DNA of 27,224 bases, taken from the NCBI GenBank assembly GCA_036170535.1, contig JAVHPJ010000219.1, positions 1-27,224 of the forward strand. The letters are read 5' to 3'. Both the position numbers and the translations under genes were made by a program. Under the pieces are notes generated by a model. The model did no database searches and was not told where the DNA came from. It saw only the letters and a program-made list of their open reading frames with translations. Positions 1-6,461 of the stretch are shown piece by piece (positions within the stretch are counted from its first letter, which is position 1; every line of letters begins with the position of its first letter). The stretch is from SSF53 sp036170535 (GTDB lineage Bacteria; Spirochaetota; Leptospiria; Leptospirales; Leptonemataceae).

Positions 1-461
1 AGCATAACGGCGGACTGCCCATCGGGAAATGCACCAACGACTCGCGTGCGGCGTCGAATTTCTTTCATCAGCCGCTCCAGACGATTGTTCGTGCGGATGC
101 GCCGCCAGTGTTCGGACGGGAACGCAAAATAACTCAGTGTCTCGTGAATGCCGGAGTCAACAATTTTCGCAGCGTCGCCCAGTTTCATTTCGCGCAGCGC
201 TTCCCCGACGCTGGCGTCTTTCTTCTGCATCTCGGGATGATTTTCTTGAGCATGGACGGCCTTGAGCATCGCGGCGACATCGCGCATCTTCGAGCGAGGC
301 ACCTTGCTGAATACGTTGCGATAGAAGTGCACCCCGCAACGCTGCCAGCGAGCGTCGGGAAATGTTGCGGCGCAGGCTTCAATGAGTCCCATGCATTTGT
401 GGCTGATCGCCAACCGCACTCCGCAGAGACCGCGTGACTTTAACTGGCGGACGAAAGCGGA
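1..461 (-). pseudogene. IS256-family (mutator-type) transposase, C-terminal remnant
   Basis: Reading the minus strand from 461 down to the window edge gives an open frame with the typical C-terminal half of an IS256-family DDE transposase. It contains GVRLAISHKCMGLIEA, then DARWQRCGVHFYRNVFSKVP, FPSEHWRRIRTNN, RLERLMKEIRRRT and VVGAFPDGQS. The E of the catalytic triad lies in the NNRLERLMKEI block. The same frame is closed by a TGA at 462-464, and no transposase N-terminus with the first two Asp residues is recognisable upstream. The gene is therefore a truncated copy, and it continues past position 1. No start codon or ribosome-binding site is visible. Family assignment is from motif recognition. 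Loss of function is inferred from the missing N-terminal half. Confidence 0.8.
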
Positions 462-530
462 TCAACTTGGGTGATCTCTCCTTGCGCACGTGGCAGCGCC
501 CAGCATGCCCGTCGCCACATTTTGGCACGA

Positions 531-553
531 ATCCGGCAGGCTACCTGCCCGAT
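531..553. terminator. Hairpin between the IS256 remnant and the IS3 element
   Basis: The arms ATCCGGCAGG and CCTGCCCGAT pair around a CTA loop with a single mismatch. An AT-rich stretch (attaaattt) follows on the plus strand. It resembles a weak factor-independent terminator or an old element end. The rest of 465-610 holds no gene that I can see. Confidence 0.3.
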
Positions 554-606
554 ATTAAATTTCCAAAGCAAAGTATCTTACAAAATTTTTGCAATTCTCG
601 GTTGGC

Positions 607-610
607 ATTG
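607..610. repeat. Target-site duplication, left copy (attg)
   Basis: The four bases attg directly outside the left inverted repeat are repeated exactly at 1845-1848, outside the right inverted repeat. A 4-bp duplication is usual for the IS407 group of the IS3 family. Confidence 0.85.
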
Positions 611-651
611 TGACCAGCCCCCATTCGTAGATCCAGATTAAATGGTGAAAT
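611..651. repeat. IS3-element terminal inverted repeat, left
   Basis: It begins TGACCAGCCCCCATTCG and is matched, with scattered mismatches and one or two single-base gaps, by the complement of 1802-1844, which begins TGACCGTACCCCCTCG. Shared blocks include TGACC, CCCCC, GTCCA/ATCCA and GGT(G/A)AAAT. Confidence 0.8.
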
Positions 652-658
652 CCCTCAT

Positions 659-1498
659 TCAAGCCGCCTGCTCCTTTAACTTCCTCTCGAATAGACTCGG
701 GGGCATTCCTCCGAGCGCGCTGTGCGGTCGCTCGTTGTTATAGTGTTCCCGCCAGTCGCCGATGATCGCTCTCGCGTCAAGTATATCTTGAAACAGATGT
801 TCGTTCAAGCATTCGTCTCGAAAGCGACCGTTGAAGCTCTCGACGAAGGCGCTCTGCTGCGGCTTGCCTTTATCAATGAACGCAAGCTCAACGTTGTTTT
901 TCTCGGCCCATTCCGCCAGCGCGTTACTTACGAACTCGGGACCGTTGTCGAGGACGATCTGCCTGGGCAGACCGACCTGGGAAGCGAGATCGTCAAGCGC
1001 GCGACACACTCGTCGACCGCTGATCGAGGTATCGACCACCGCACTCAAATAGTTGCGCGAGCAGTCGTCGATGATGTTCAACACGCGAAACGCGCGCCCG
1101 CCGCGCAGCACGTCTGAAACGAAGTCCATAGACCAGCGTATGTTGATCGCAGTCGCTTCTGCGAGCGGTCGACGATCCTCCGGCGCAACCCGTATTTTGC
1201 GGCGTTTTCGGCGTATTTTCAGGCCTTCCTCGCGGTAAATGCGATAGACGCGCTTGTAGTTGATCCGCCACGAAAACCGCAGGCGCAGCATTCGCGTAAT
1301 CATTCGATACCCATAACGCCGATGCTTCAGGGCGATCTCGCGAATCCGAGAACGCAGTTCAGAGTCGTCTGGCTCGGATAGTTTTCTCCGGTATGCCGAT
1401 CGAGCGAATCCAATCAGGGCGCAGGCGCGCCGTTCGCTGAGATCTGCGACTTCGCACATAAAGTCGACGGCCCCGCGTCGCTGCGATCGGCTTACCAC
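659..1498 (-). CDS. IS3-family transposase OrfB (integrase core, DDE)
   Basis: This 279-residue frame carries the catalytic domain of the transposase. An HTH_21-like segment (about residues 45-90, RYGYRMITRMLR) precedes an rve integrase core. The triad Asp residues are visible in RWSMDFVSD and IVLDNGPEF, and the Glu in FVESFNGRFRDECL. The C-terminus has the usual HYNNERPHSALGGMPP block. The nominal GTG start lies at the frameshift site, so the natural product is most likely the OrfAB fusion (minus strand 1758 to 659), made when ribosomes slip back one base on the A-run at 1499-1505. OrfB alone would lack the OrfA DNA-binding helix. The family's length is normal and no inactivating lesion was seen. 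Confidence 0.93.
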   Translation of the reverse strand: MVSRSQRRGAVDFMCEVADLSERRACALIGFARSAYRRKLSEPDDSELRSRIREIALKHRRYGYRMITRMLRLRFSWRINYKRVYRIYREEGLKIRRKRRKIRVAPEDRRPLAEATAINIRWSMDFVSDVLRGGRAFRVLNIIDDCSRNYLSAVVDTSISGRRVCRALDDLASQVGLPRQIVLDNGPEFVSNALAEWAEKNNVELAFIDKGKPQQSAFVESFNGRFRDECLNEHLFQDILDARAIIGDWREHYNNERPHSALGGMPPSLFERKLKEQAA

Positions 1499-1758
1499 TT
1501 TTTTTCGACGACCGCCTTGAGCGCCTGGATGTCCAGCGCTTGGTCCGCGATGATCCGGCGGAGTCGGCTGTTCTCATCCTCGATCTGCTTCATGCGCTGA
1601 ATGTCGCCCAGTTCCATGCCGCCGTATTTGGATTTCCAGCGATAGAATGTGTTCTGACTGATTCCATGCTTGCGGCATAGCTCGGCCGTTCCAACGCCAG
1701 CGTCCGATTCTTTCAAAATCTCATGGATTTGCGCTTCCGGAAATCGCTTCCGTTTCAT
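1492..1758 (-). CDS. IS3-family transposase OrfA (helix-turn-helix, leucine zipper)
   Basis: This is an 88-residue DNA-binding subunit. Residues 1-50 hold an HTH_Tnp_1 (IS3/IS911-type) motif, FPEAQIHEILKESDAG followed by CRKHGISQNTFYRWKSKYGG. Residues about 55-85 form a heptad-rich coiled coil, IEDENSRLRRIIADQALDI, used for OrfAB oligomerisation. An AGGAGG Shine-Dalgarno sequence precedes the ATG by a few bases. The end reads Glu-Lys-Lys-Trp-stop over the slippery heptamer A AAA AAG (minus strand, 1504 to 1498). Slipping -1 there continues directly into OrfB. OrfA made without frameshifting usually acts as a regulator of transposition. Confidence 0.93.
   Translation of the reverse strand: MKRKRFPEAQIHEILKESDAGVGTAELCRKHGISQNTFYRWKSKYGGMELGDIQRMKQIEDENSRLRRIIADQALDIQALKAVVEKKW
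1498..1504 (-). other. Programmed -1 frameshift heptamer (A AAA AAG)
   Basis: On the minus strand the orfA codons GAA AAA AAG TGG TAA contain the heptamer A AAA AAG just before the orfA stop. The -1 frame reads on as KKVVSRSQRR into OrfB. Position and motif match IS3-family frameshift windows. A stimulatory downstream structure was not established. Confidence 0.75.
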
Positions 1759-1801
1759 CTCAAAACCTCCTGTATTTTTGGCCTGCGGCCTAACAAGAGG
1801 A

Positions 1802-1844
1802 ATTTTACCAGTTCAGGTTGGACCTATTCGAGGGGGTACGGTCA
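1802..1844. repeat. IS3-element terminal inverted repeat, right
   Basis: It is the partner of 611-651 and ends in GGTCA on the plus strand. It is followed at once by the right copy of the attg duplication. Confidence 0.8.
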
Positions 1845-1848
1845 ATTG
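1845..1848. repeat. Target-site duplication, right copy (attg)
   Basis: It is identical to 607-610 and abuts the right inverted repeat exactly. Confidence 0.85.
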
Positions 1849-1876
1849 CAATAGTTTGTAATTCTCTGATTCAGAT

Positions 1877-2374
1877 ATGGCACATGACACACAAAACCTG
1901 CAGCATTCCGTATTAGCCGCCGTTCTTGGAAAAGTAAATGATGAGCGCTCCATAATCATTCTCACTGGTGGATTTATTGAATTCTGCTTAGCCCGATTGA
2001 TCGAAGCCAAACTAAAGTATCATAAGAAGATTCTTTCTGATACGCGGTCTTACCCTTTTTCAACTCAACTAATTCTCCTTAATGAGCTGTCTCTAATTTC
2101 GGACAAATTGTTTAGGTCTCTCGACGATTTCAGAAAATTGCGCAACAAGGCGGCACACGACGCCATATTCAAAGTCAGCGAGAAGGATTTACAGAATATT
2201 TGCACGCACATTCAAATCGACCTGAAACAGAGATCCAGAGTTAATGCACCTCAGTCGGTCTTCGATAATCCTGTACGCATGACATGCCTTCGCATTATAT
2301 TAAAGCTATTCGAGGAGCACTTTGAAATACTAAGTAAATCCACAACTCCTGCGAGCTGGCATGGGACGGCATGA
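1877..2374 (+). CDS. HEPN-like domain protein (MltR/DUF4145-like), function unknown
   Basis: This is a 165-residue, all-helical, soluble protein with no signal peptide. Residues 80-96 read RSLDDFRKLRNKAAHDA. R89 and H94 give the R-N-x3-H form of the HEPN motif, as found in MltR-like and DUF4145-like proteins and in some toxin or RNase HEPN proteins. The N-terminal part (IIILTGGFIEFCLARLIEAKL) resembles the first helix pair of MltR/HEPN folds. No partner gene such as an MNT nucleotidyltransferase lies next to it. The start is only 33 bases from the IS3 element, and no good Shine-Dalgarno sequence precedes it, so expression may have been altered by the insertion. Base composition is more AT-rich than in the genes after 8.4 kb, which suggests transfer. 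The HEPN call is moderate, and RNase or toxin activity is not shown. Confidence 0.6.
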   Translation: MAHDTQNLQHSVLAAVLGKVNDERSIIILTGGFIEFCLARLIEAKLKYHKKILSDTRSYPFSTQLILLNELSLISDKLFRSLDDFRKLRNKAAHDAIFKVSEKDLQNICTHIQIDLKQRSRVNAPQSVFDNPVRMTCLRIILKLFEEHFEILSKSTTPASWHGTA

Positions 2375-2379
2375 TTTCC

Positions 2380-2395
2380 CCTGGACGAATCCAGG
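2380..2395 (+). terminator. Small hairpin after the HEPN-like gene
   Basis: CCTGGA and TCCAGG pair perfectly around a CGAA tetraloop, five bases after the stop codon at 2372-2374. There is no T-tract, so it is at best a 3'-end stabiliser or Rho-associated end. From here to 2618 I see no convincing gene. An open frame runs through on each strand but shows no motif. Confidence 0.25.
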
Positions 2396-2618
2396 CTGAG
2401 CGCACGCTGGAATTGCGTCCCTCTAAGGCGGCAGAATTCTTTTCGATAACGTGCCGCTTTCTTCACAAAAGGCGGGCTCTCAATCAGCTTTACGCCGTCC
2501 GCGTCCGCTCCGCAGGCATCCCGGCAACGGGCCGCAGGCGCGCAGCCAGGAGCATTACGTCGATTCACAACGACCATCTCGATTCTTCCAATTGAATTAC
2601 GGTCTTCATGGAGACCCC

Positions 2619-2855
2619 ATGAATCTGCGAGAAACTTCCCTAAAGATACTACGTAACATCGTAAAACTTTCCCTCGCATTTACGCTTCTATTCATCATTC
2701 CTGCTCCATCCAGTAGCTTCCTCACTCGCCAATGCCTGGAGGCAGCCGGCAATTGCGGGACCGGCGCCTGTACCCTGCGGCAGGATCGGAGGGGCGGAGC
2801 CTACTGCACTTGCGAGGGTCTTCGCGGCCGCGCCCGCATGTCTTGTTGCCGTTAA
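2619..2855 (+). CDS. Small Cys-rich secreted protein
   Basis: This 78-residue product starts at the ATG at 2619, preceded by GGAG at 2610-2613. Residues 1-11 are basic, residues about 12-30 form a hydrophobic signal (IVKLSLAFTLLFIIPAP) and SSSF follows as a possible cleavage region. The mature part of about 45 residues holds seven Cys: TRQC, GNC, GAC, YC, TC and a C-terminal SCC. It also contains several Arg and Gly. The pattern suggests a disulfide-stabilised peptide exported from the cytoplasm. No family is recognised. Longer in-frame starts exist upstream, but they would place the signal sequence internally. It lies 139 bases before the HNH-RusA gene on the same strand. A functional link is only a guess. 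Confidence 0.55.
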   Translation: MNLRETSLKILRNIVKLSLAFTLLFIIPAPSSSFLTRQCLEAAGNCGTGACTLRQDRRGGAYCTCEGLRGRARMSCCR

Positions 2856-2994
2856 ACATACGGACCGAAATTGACTTTGACCGGAAAAAAGAACGCGCGC
2901 TGATCGTATGCTTCGCCAGACATGATTCGTTCTGAAACCGCGATGCCGCTCGGTCAGAGCGAGGCGCGCCCCATTCTGCCCTGGAGATTCAACC

Positions 2995-3813
2995 ATGCCC
3001 AACACCCCCAATCCGCACCTCAACGACGCCCTTTCCGACGCCTGGATAAACGCACTGCGCGAATCAAAAGGGTGCTGCGCGTACTGCGGCGTATCGCTGC
3101 TTGCGTACCGCTATTTTTACAACAACATGGAACTCGATCACGTTTTCCCGCGCGCCCGCGTGCCGGAGTTGACCGACGATCCCCGTAATCTAGTCGTCGC
3201 CTGCACACGCTGCAATAACAAGAAACGCGCTTTTGATGTAACTCCGCATTTAGCCGGACAAAGCCCGCAAGACGCGCTTGCCGACGAGAAGTCACGGTCT
3301 ATAGTCCTGGAAAAGATAGCCGATCGGGTCGGACTTAATCTGAAAGAGACTTTAGAGTATTTTGCACAAGATGAACGCCGCTACGCCGTCGCGCAGAGAA
3401 ATCTACTGGTCGCGTTCGGATCAAGCCAGCCCTCAGTCGTCGAAGCCGATTCTGTCTACCAAGTCTGGATTCCCGGCATACCCTACGCACAACAGAAAAC
3501 CAAAGGCAATCTGGAAGCGCCGGAAGCGTGGTCGCAGGCCGTTCGCGACGCAACGGTGAATTTAACTCCATTGCGCGACGGACCAGTGCAGTTGAACGCG
3601 TTTTTTCTCCTGCCGCCGGACAAGTATCCCGCGGATCTGCCGCACGGTCCCGATCTCGACAACTTACTCAAGCGTCTCCTGGACGCCCTGTCGGAGACCG
3701 TGCTCTGCGAACTTCCCGGCCGCGATTCGGCAATTGAGGTGATTAATGTCCGCAAACAACGCGTGAAGGCAGGCGCGCAGGCCGCAGTCTTTCTGACTCT
3801 GATTGCGCTATAA
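2995..3813 (+). CDS. HNH endonuclease fused to a RusA-like Holliday-junction resolvase domain
   Basis: This 272-residue protein joins two nuclease modules. Residues about 18-80 are a zinc-stabilised HNH domain, with CxxC at C28/C31, LDHVFPRA containing D48-H49, N65 in NLVVACTRC and a second CxxC at C70/C73 followed by NNKK. Residues about 153-272 resemble RusA. An opening VWIPGIPYAQQKTKG is followed by a strand (VQLNAFFLLPP), then GPDLDNLLKRLLDAL and RDSAIEVINVRKQ. D220, D222 and D244 align by eye with the three catalytic Asp residues of E. coli RusA (D70, D72, D91), and a Lys sits after them. A linker of about 70 residues separates the modules. GGAG precedes the ATG by about ten bases. Each module is recognisable by motif. 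I do not know the two as a fused family, and the substrate is unknown. Phage or defence origin is plausible given the mobile-element neighbourhood. Confidence 0.75.
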   Translation: MPNTPNPHLNDALSDAWINALRESKGCCAYCGVSLLAYRYFYNNMELDHVFPRARVPELTDDPRNLVVACTRCNNKKRAFDVTPHLAGQSPQDALADEKSRSIVLEKIADRVGLNLKETLEYFAQDERRYAVAQRNLLVAFGSSQPSVVEADSVYQVWIPGIPYAQQKTKGNLEAPEAWSQAVRDATVNLTPLRDGPVQLNAFFLLPPDKYPADLPHGPDLDNLLKRLLDALSETVLCELPGRDSAIEVINVRKQRVKAGAQAAVFLTLIAL

Positions 3814-3949
3814 CGCGACCGCGATCCGCATTCCGATTGAGCCGCGCCGAGCTGGAAACGAATCGCTCCCTTCCTGCCCGGCTCCCACTACGCCAACCCC
3901 TGCGCAAATTTCAGTTGCACGACAAAAATCAGGCCCATGCCAATGAACC

Positions 3950-4567
3950 ATGACCGATCCGACGCGTGACCCGCCCGCTCCTATCGCACAAAGACCGCAG
4001 GGCTTTTTTGGCGCCCTCTTTGGCTATGTAATGGAATGGATGAACGAGCGGGCGTATACCGCGGCGCTGCAAGCGCTTGCACCCCGCCCGGCGGAACGTT
4101 TTCTTGAAATCGGATTCGGAACCGGACGCTGCATTGAGCTGCTGCTCGCCACGCCCGATGTCTTCGTCGCCGGTCTTGACCCAACGCCCACGATGGTCGC
4201 GCGGGCAAGAGACCGGCTCGCAAAATCCCGACTCGATGCCAGGACCGACTTGCGCGAGGGATCGGATGAGTCAATACCCTGGCCGGACCAATCCTTCAAC
4301 GGCGCCCTTGCCATACACAGTTTTCAATTCTGGAAAGATCCCGAGCGCTCCCTGTGCGAAGTTGCGCGCGTGCTGCGCCCCGGGGGGCGGCTCATTCTGG
4401 TGTTTCGCGATCACTCGAAGAATCCGCCCGCCTGGCTCCCCAACCCGATCAGCAAATCCGGTCAGGAAATCGATCTTACGCTGCTATTGTTGAACAAACT
4501 CGGCTTTAAGACCGCCGAACTGGCGCCTGCGGGCAGTTCGCGGATTGTCCGCGCCGAACTACCCTGA
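3950..4567 (+). CDS. Class I SAM-dependent methyltransferase (Methyltransf_11 / UbiE-like)
   Basis: This 205-residue soluble enzyme has the Rossmann SAM-binding motifs in order. Motif I is FLEIGFGTGRCIELL (about residues 47-61). The acidic end of strand 2 is VAGLDPTPTMVARAR. Motif III-like SIPWPDQSFNGALAIHS follows, then a post-motif loop (CEVARVLRPGGRLILVFRD). The N-terminal FFGALFGYVMEWMNERAY is a hydrophobic lid segment. It belongs to the Methyltransf_11 group that includes UbiE and many small-molecule methyltransferases. The substrate cannot be told from sequence. Shine-Dalgarno support is weak (agg about 17 bases upstream). The stop overlaps the start of the open, startless frame described at 4561. 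It stands apart from its neighbours by 136 bases upstream. Confidence 0.85.
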   Translation: MTDPTRDPPAPIAQRPQGFFGALFGYVMEWMNERAYTAALQALAPRPAERFLEIGFGTGRCIELLLATPDVFVAGLDPTPTMVARARDRLAKSRLDARTDLREGSDESIPWPDQSFNGALAIHSFQFWKDPERSLCEVARVLRPGGRLILVFRDHSKNPPAWLPNPISKSGQEIDLTLLLLNKLGFKTAELAPAGSSRIVRAELP

Positions 4568-4788
4568 ACAGCGACGGACGTTTCTCGCTCGAATTAACGG
4601 ACGTTGAAGCCAAGAATTATGTACGCGCCTGGGAGCGTGATCATTGGGCGCCCGACGCCGCCAGAGACGTTATCATGATTCTCGATGGGAAGGAAGATAT
4701 ACGCTTCAGGAATGTACGGGTCGCCCACTGCGAATCGCTTGAGTCCGGTCGGCTGCGGGCGTATTGTCGTTTCTTGACAACGTATTAG
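4561..4788 (+). pseudogene. Startless ORF, probable C-terminal gene remnant
   Basis: A frame offset from the methyltransferase runs from about 4561 to a TAG at 4786-4788. Its roughly 75 residues look like real protein: TLNSDGRFSLELTDVEAKN, then YVRAWERDHWAPDAARDVIM, ILDGKEDIRFRNVRVAHC and SGRLRAYCRFLTTY. No ATG, GTG or TTG sits at its beginning, and the frame continues upstream into the methyltransferase 3' end without a recognisable start. It may be the tail of a gene whose head was lost, or it could begin at a CTG at 4564 by translational coupling with the methyltransferase stop. No family is recognised. Confidence 0.35.
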
Positions 4789-5125
4789 ATTTCCGACACT
4801 GAGCACTTGGTACGATACGACCCGCCTCCGCAGCAACCCGAACCGCGGAACACTTACAAACAGTTCAGTATTATTTTTTTACTCTCAGTTATTTATTTTT
4901 GATTGCCTTAATCGATCATGACGCTTGTCTTCTGGCGCAGATTGCACTCCGCCAACATCAGGATTTGAGATCCAGGATCAAGCGGAAACACCAATGGCAT
5001 TAGCTAACTCCGGACGATCGCGACTGAACACGCATACGCTCTAAGGCCCCACTGACGCGAAGAGTTCCGGACCGGCGCAACGGCGATGCTTGAACCGTGA
5101 ACACCCGGATGCAAGGAGAAGGTAA
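4789..5125. other. Intergenic region, AT-rich, no gene seen
   Basis: These 337 bases hold a distinctly AT-rich patch (about 4865-4915, including a run of eight T) in otherwise GC-rich DNA. No convincing hairpin precedes the T-run, and no ORF with protein-like content was found. The patch may contain the promoter of the exported protein at 5126, but no clear -35/-10 pair could be fixed. Confidence 0.4.
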
Positions 5126-5824
5126 ATGAAAACCATCGTCCCCCCAGGCCTACTTTTAGCCACCATGCTGCTATGCTACAGTTTTCCAATGGGGATCTTC
5201 GCCGATCCAGTCGCCGGTGAGGCGCGCGATGCGCGCGATGCGGAGGATTCGACCGAAGCGGCGGCCAAAGATCCGACCTTTCCGCGTTTTAACATCGGCG
5301 TCATCTACATACAGGCCAATCATCGAGGAGGCCGCAACTACATTCGCGATGCTTACGTGGACCAGGTTGGGATCATTCGTGCGACGGAAAAAATCGAGTC
5401 GTTCGATCGCATGATGCCCACAATATTCATAGTAAATAAATGTTTCAATACCTTCGGCAGAAACTGGCTCGGAAACATGATGTGCTGGGAGCCGACGGTG
5501 GTCGGCTTCACGGTTTCCCTGAACAAAGGCGGCAAATTGAACGATGACGGGTCGTCGTACGCAATGGGCGTTACGTACGGCTGGCAAATCGGCGAAGTAT
5601 ACATCGGTTTTGTGGGCGGCTATTATTGGGACAATACGATACGGGTGCTCGATTCTGGATACAACCTTGATCTTCCGTATATATTTCCCCAGCCCAATTT
5701 GCGTACGGACGGATCCACTGAGGCCTTAGTTTCAAACGCCACTATTAAGGTGCCCACTCGGACAACTACCGCAGGATTTGGTTACTTTGGTTTCGGCGCA
5801 ACGCTGAACGTAAAGTTTGAATAG
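5126..5824 (+). CDS. Exported protein, putative outer-membrane beta-barrel, unknown family
   Basis: This 232-residue product has a strong Shine-Dalgarno sequence (AAGGAGAAGG) seven bases before the ATG. Residues 1-27 form a signal peptide (VPPGLLLATMLLCYSF, cleavage near IFA-DP). An acidic, Ala-rich segment with a small ARDARDAED repeat (about 30-45) follows. The rest alternates polar and hydrophobic residues with many Gly and aromatics, such as YAMGVTYGWQIGEVYIGF, VGGYYWDN and TTTAGFGYFGFGATLNVKF. That is the look of transmembrane beta-strands ending near the C-terminus. Two Cys lie in NKCFNTFGRNWLGNMMC. No family is recognised. The next gene, a lipoprotein, follows after 72 bases on the same strand, so both may act in the envelope. 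Confidence 0.6.
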   Translation: MKTIVPPGLLLATMLLCYSFPMGIFADPVAGEARDARDAEDSTEAAAKDPTFPRFNIGVIYIQANHRGGRNYIRDAYVDQVGIIRATEKIESFDRMMPTIFIVNKCFNTFGRNWLGNMMCWEPTVVGFTVSLNKGGKLNDDGSSYAMGVTYGWQIGEVYIGFVGGYYWDNTIRVLDSGYNLDLPYIFPQPNLRTDGSTEALVSNATIKVPTRTTTAGFGYFGFGATLNVKFE

Positions 5825-5896
5825 CGGCTGGCCTGCTTCAGAACAATTCTGCATAACTTATTATTGACGATCAGAATTACAAACTGGAGACGGCGC

Positions 5897-6448
5897 ATGA
5901 CAAACAAACCACAATTTCGCATACTGGCGATCGGCTGGATACTCTTGAGCTTCACTTCCTGCGGCGATGCGCCTTCATCGGGCCCTGGCGCACGACCACT
6001 GGATCTCAGCCAGGAAAGCGGGCAGACCCAATACGCGTTGGCGCTGGCCATCAATGAAGCGATATATGCGGAATGCCAGGCGAAAGGCGCCGCATGCGCC
6101 GCCGGCCCGATCGCTTTGCAGAGCGGGGCCGCAGAGCAATTTTCGGAAATTTTGGCCGAATTCAGCAAACGTCTGCGCGAAAGCCTGGCCAATCCGGCGG
6201 CGATTCCCGATCTGCGCATTCATCCGGCGGTTCGCATTCCAATTGTGCTGACCGAGTCGCTCACTTGTCCGGCCGGAAAGTTTAAGACCTGCGCCTACAG
6301 TTGCAACGAAGTTGCCGGCCAATTTGAACCCGGCGAAGTTCCGGACGATCCGGTTCCTGGAGAAAGCGTTACCATTTGTGAGTGCAAATGTTTCTGCACC
6401 TTTGTCGCCTTGCCGGACGCTGAGGCCGCCGCTTGCCGGGCGCCATGA
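5897..6448 (+). CDS. Cys-rich lipoprotein of unknown family
   Basis: This is a 183-residue lipoprotein. A basic N-terminus and hydrophobic core (FRILAIGWILLSF) lead to a lipobox ending T20-S21-C22, with Phe at -3, a loose form of the kind seen in spirochaetes. The mature part starts CGDAPSSGPGARP. A helical middle (about 35-100) and a Cys-dense C-terminal region follow, with LTCPAGKFKTCAYSC and then CECKCFC. Ten further Cys are present besides the lipidated one. The ATG at 5897 was preferred over an upstream TTG at 5864 because GGAGA precedes it and the signal sequence then starts properly. The C-terminal Cys cluster suggests disulfides or metal binding. Function is unknown. Confidence 0.65.
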   Translation: MTNKPQFRILAIGWILLSFTSCGDAPSSGPGARPLDLSQESGQTQYALALAINEAIYAECQAKGAACAAGPIALQSGAAEQFSEILAEFSKRLRESLANPAAIPDLRIHPAVRIPIVLTESLTCPAGKFKTCAYSCNEVAGQFEPGEVPDDPVPGESVTICECKCFCTFVALPDAEAAACRAP

Positions 6449-6461
6449 ACTACCGTTTACT

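Larger units (their letters stand above)
611..1844 (-). mobile_element. Complete IS3-family (IS407-group) insertion sequence
   Basis: This 1234-bp element is bounded by imperfect inverted repeats of about 40 bp that start TGACC and contain a CCCCC run. It is flanked by the direct repeat attg on both sides. It encodes orfA and orfB on the minus strand, joined by a slippery A-run typical of programmed -1 frameshifting. Size, TGACC...CCCCC ends, 4-bp duplication and protein sequence together indicate the IS407 group. Both ends, both reading frames and the frameshift site are intact, so it may be active or recently inserted. Removing the element and one attg copy joins the AT-rich sequence before 607 to the leader of the HEPN-like gene at 1877, so the insertion lies just upstream of that gene. 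Confidence 0.92.

Noticed and set aside
2251..2679. A 142-codon minus-strand frame covering the 2375-2618 gap
   Set aside because: It overlaps both the HEPN-like gene end and the Cys-rich ORF start, shows no motif or ribosome-binding site, and reads like chance sequence.
4594..4836. An 80-codon minus-strand frame
   Set aside because: It is opposite the more protein-like startless plus-strand frame. No ribosome-binding site or family was seen.
4812..4885. Possible terminator (TCCGC...GCGGA with a T-run downstream)
   Set aside because: The stem is only five pairs with a long loop, and the T-run is more than 20 bases away.
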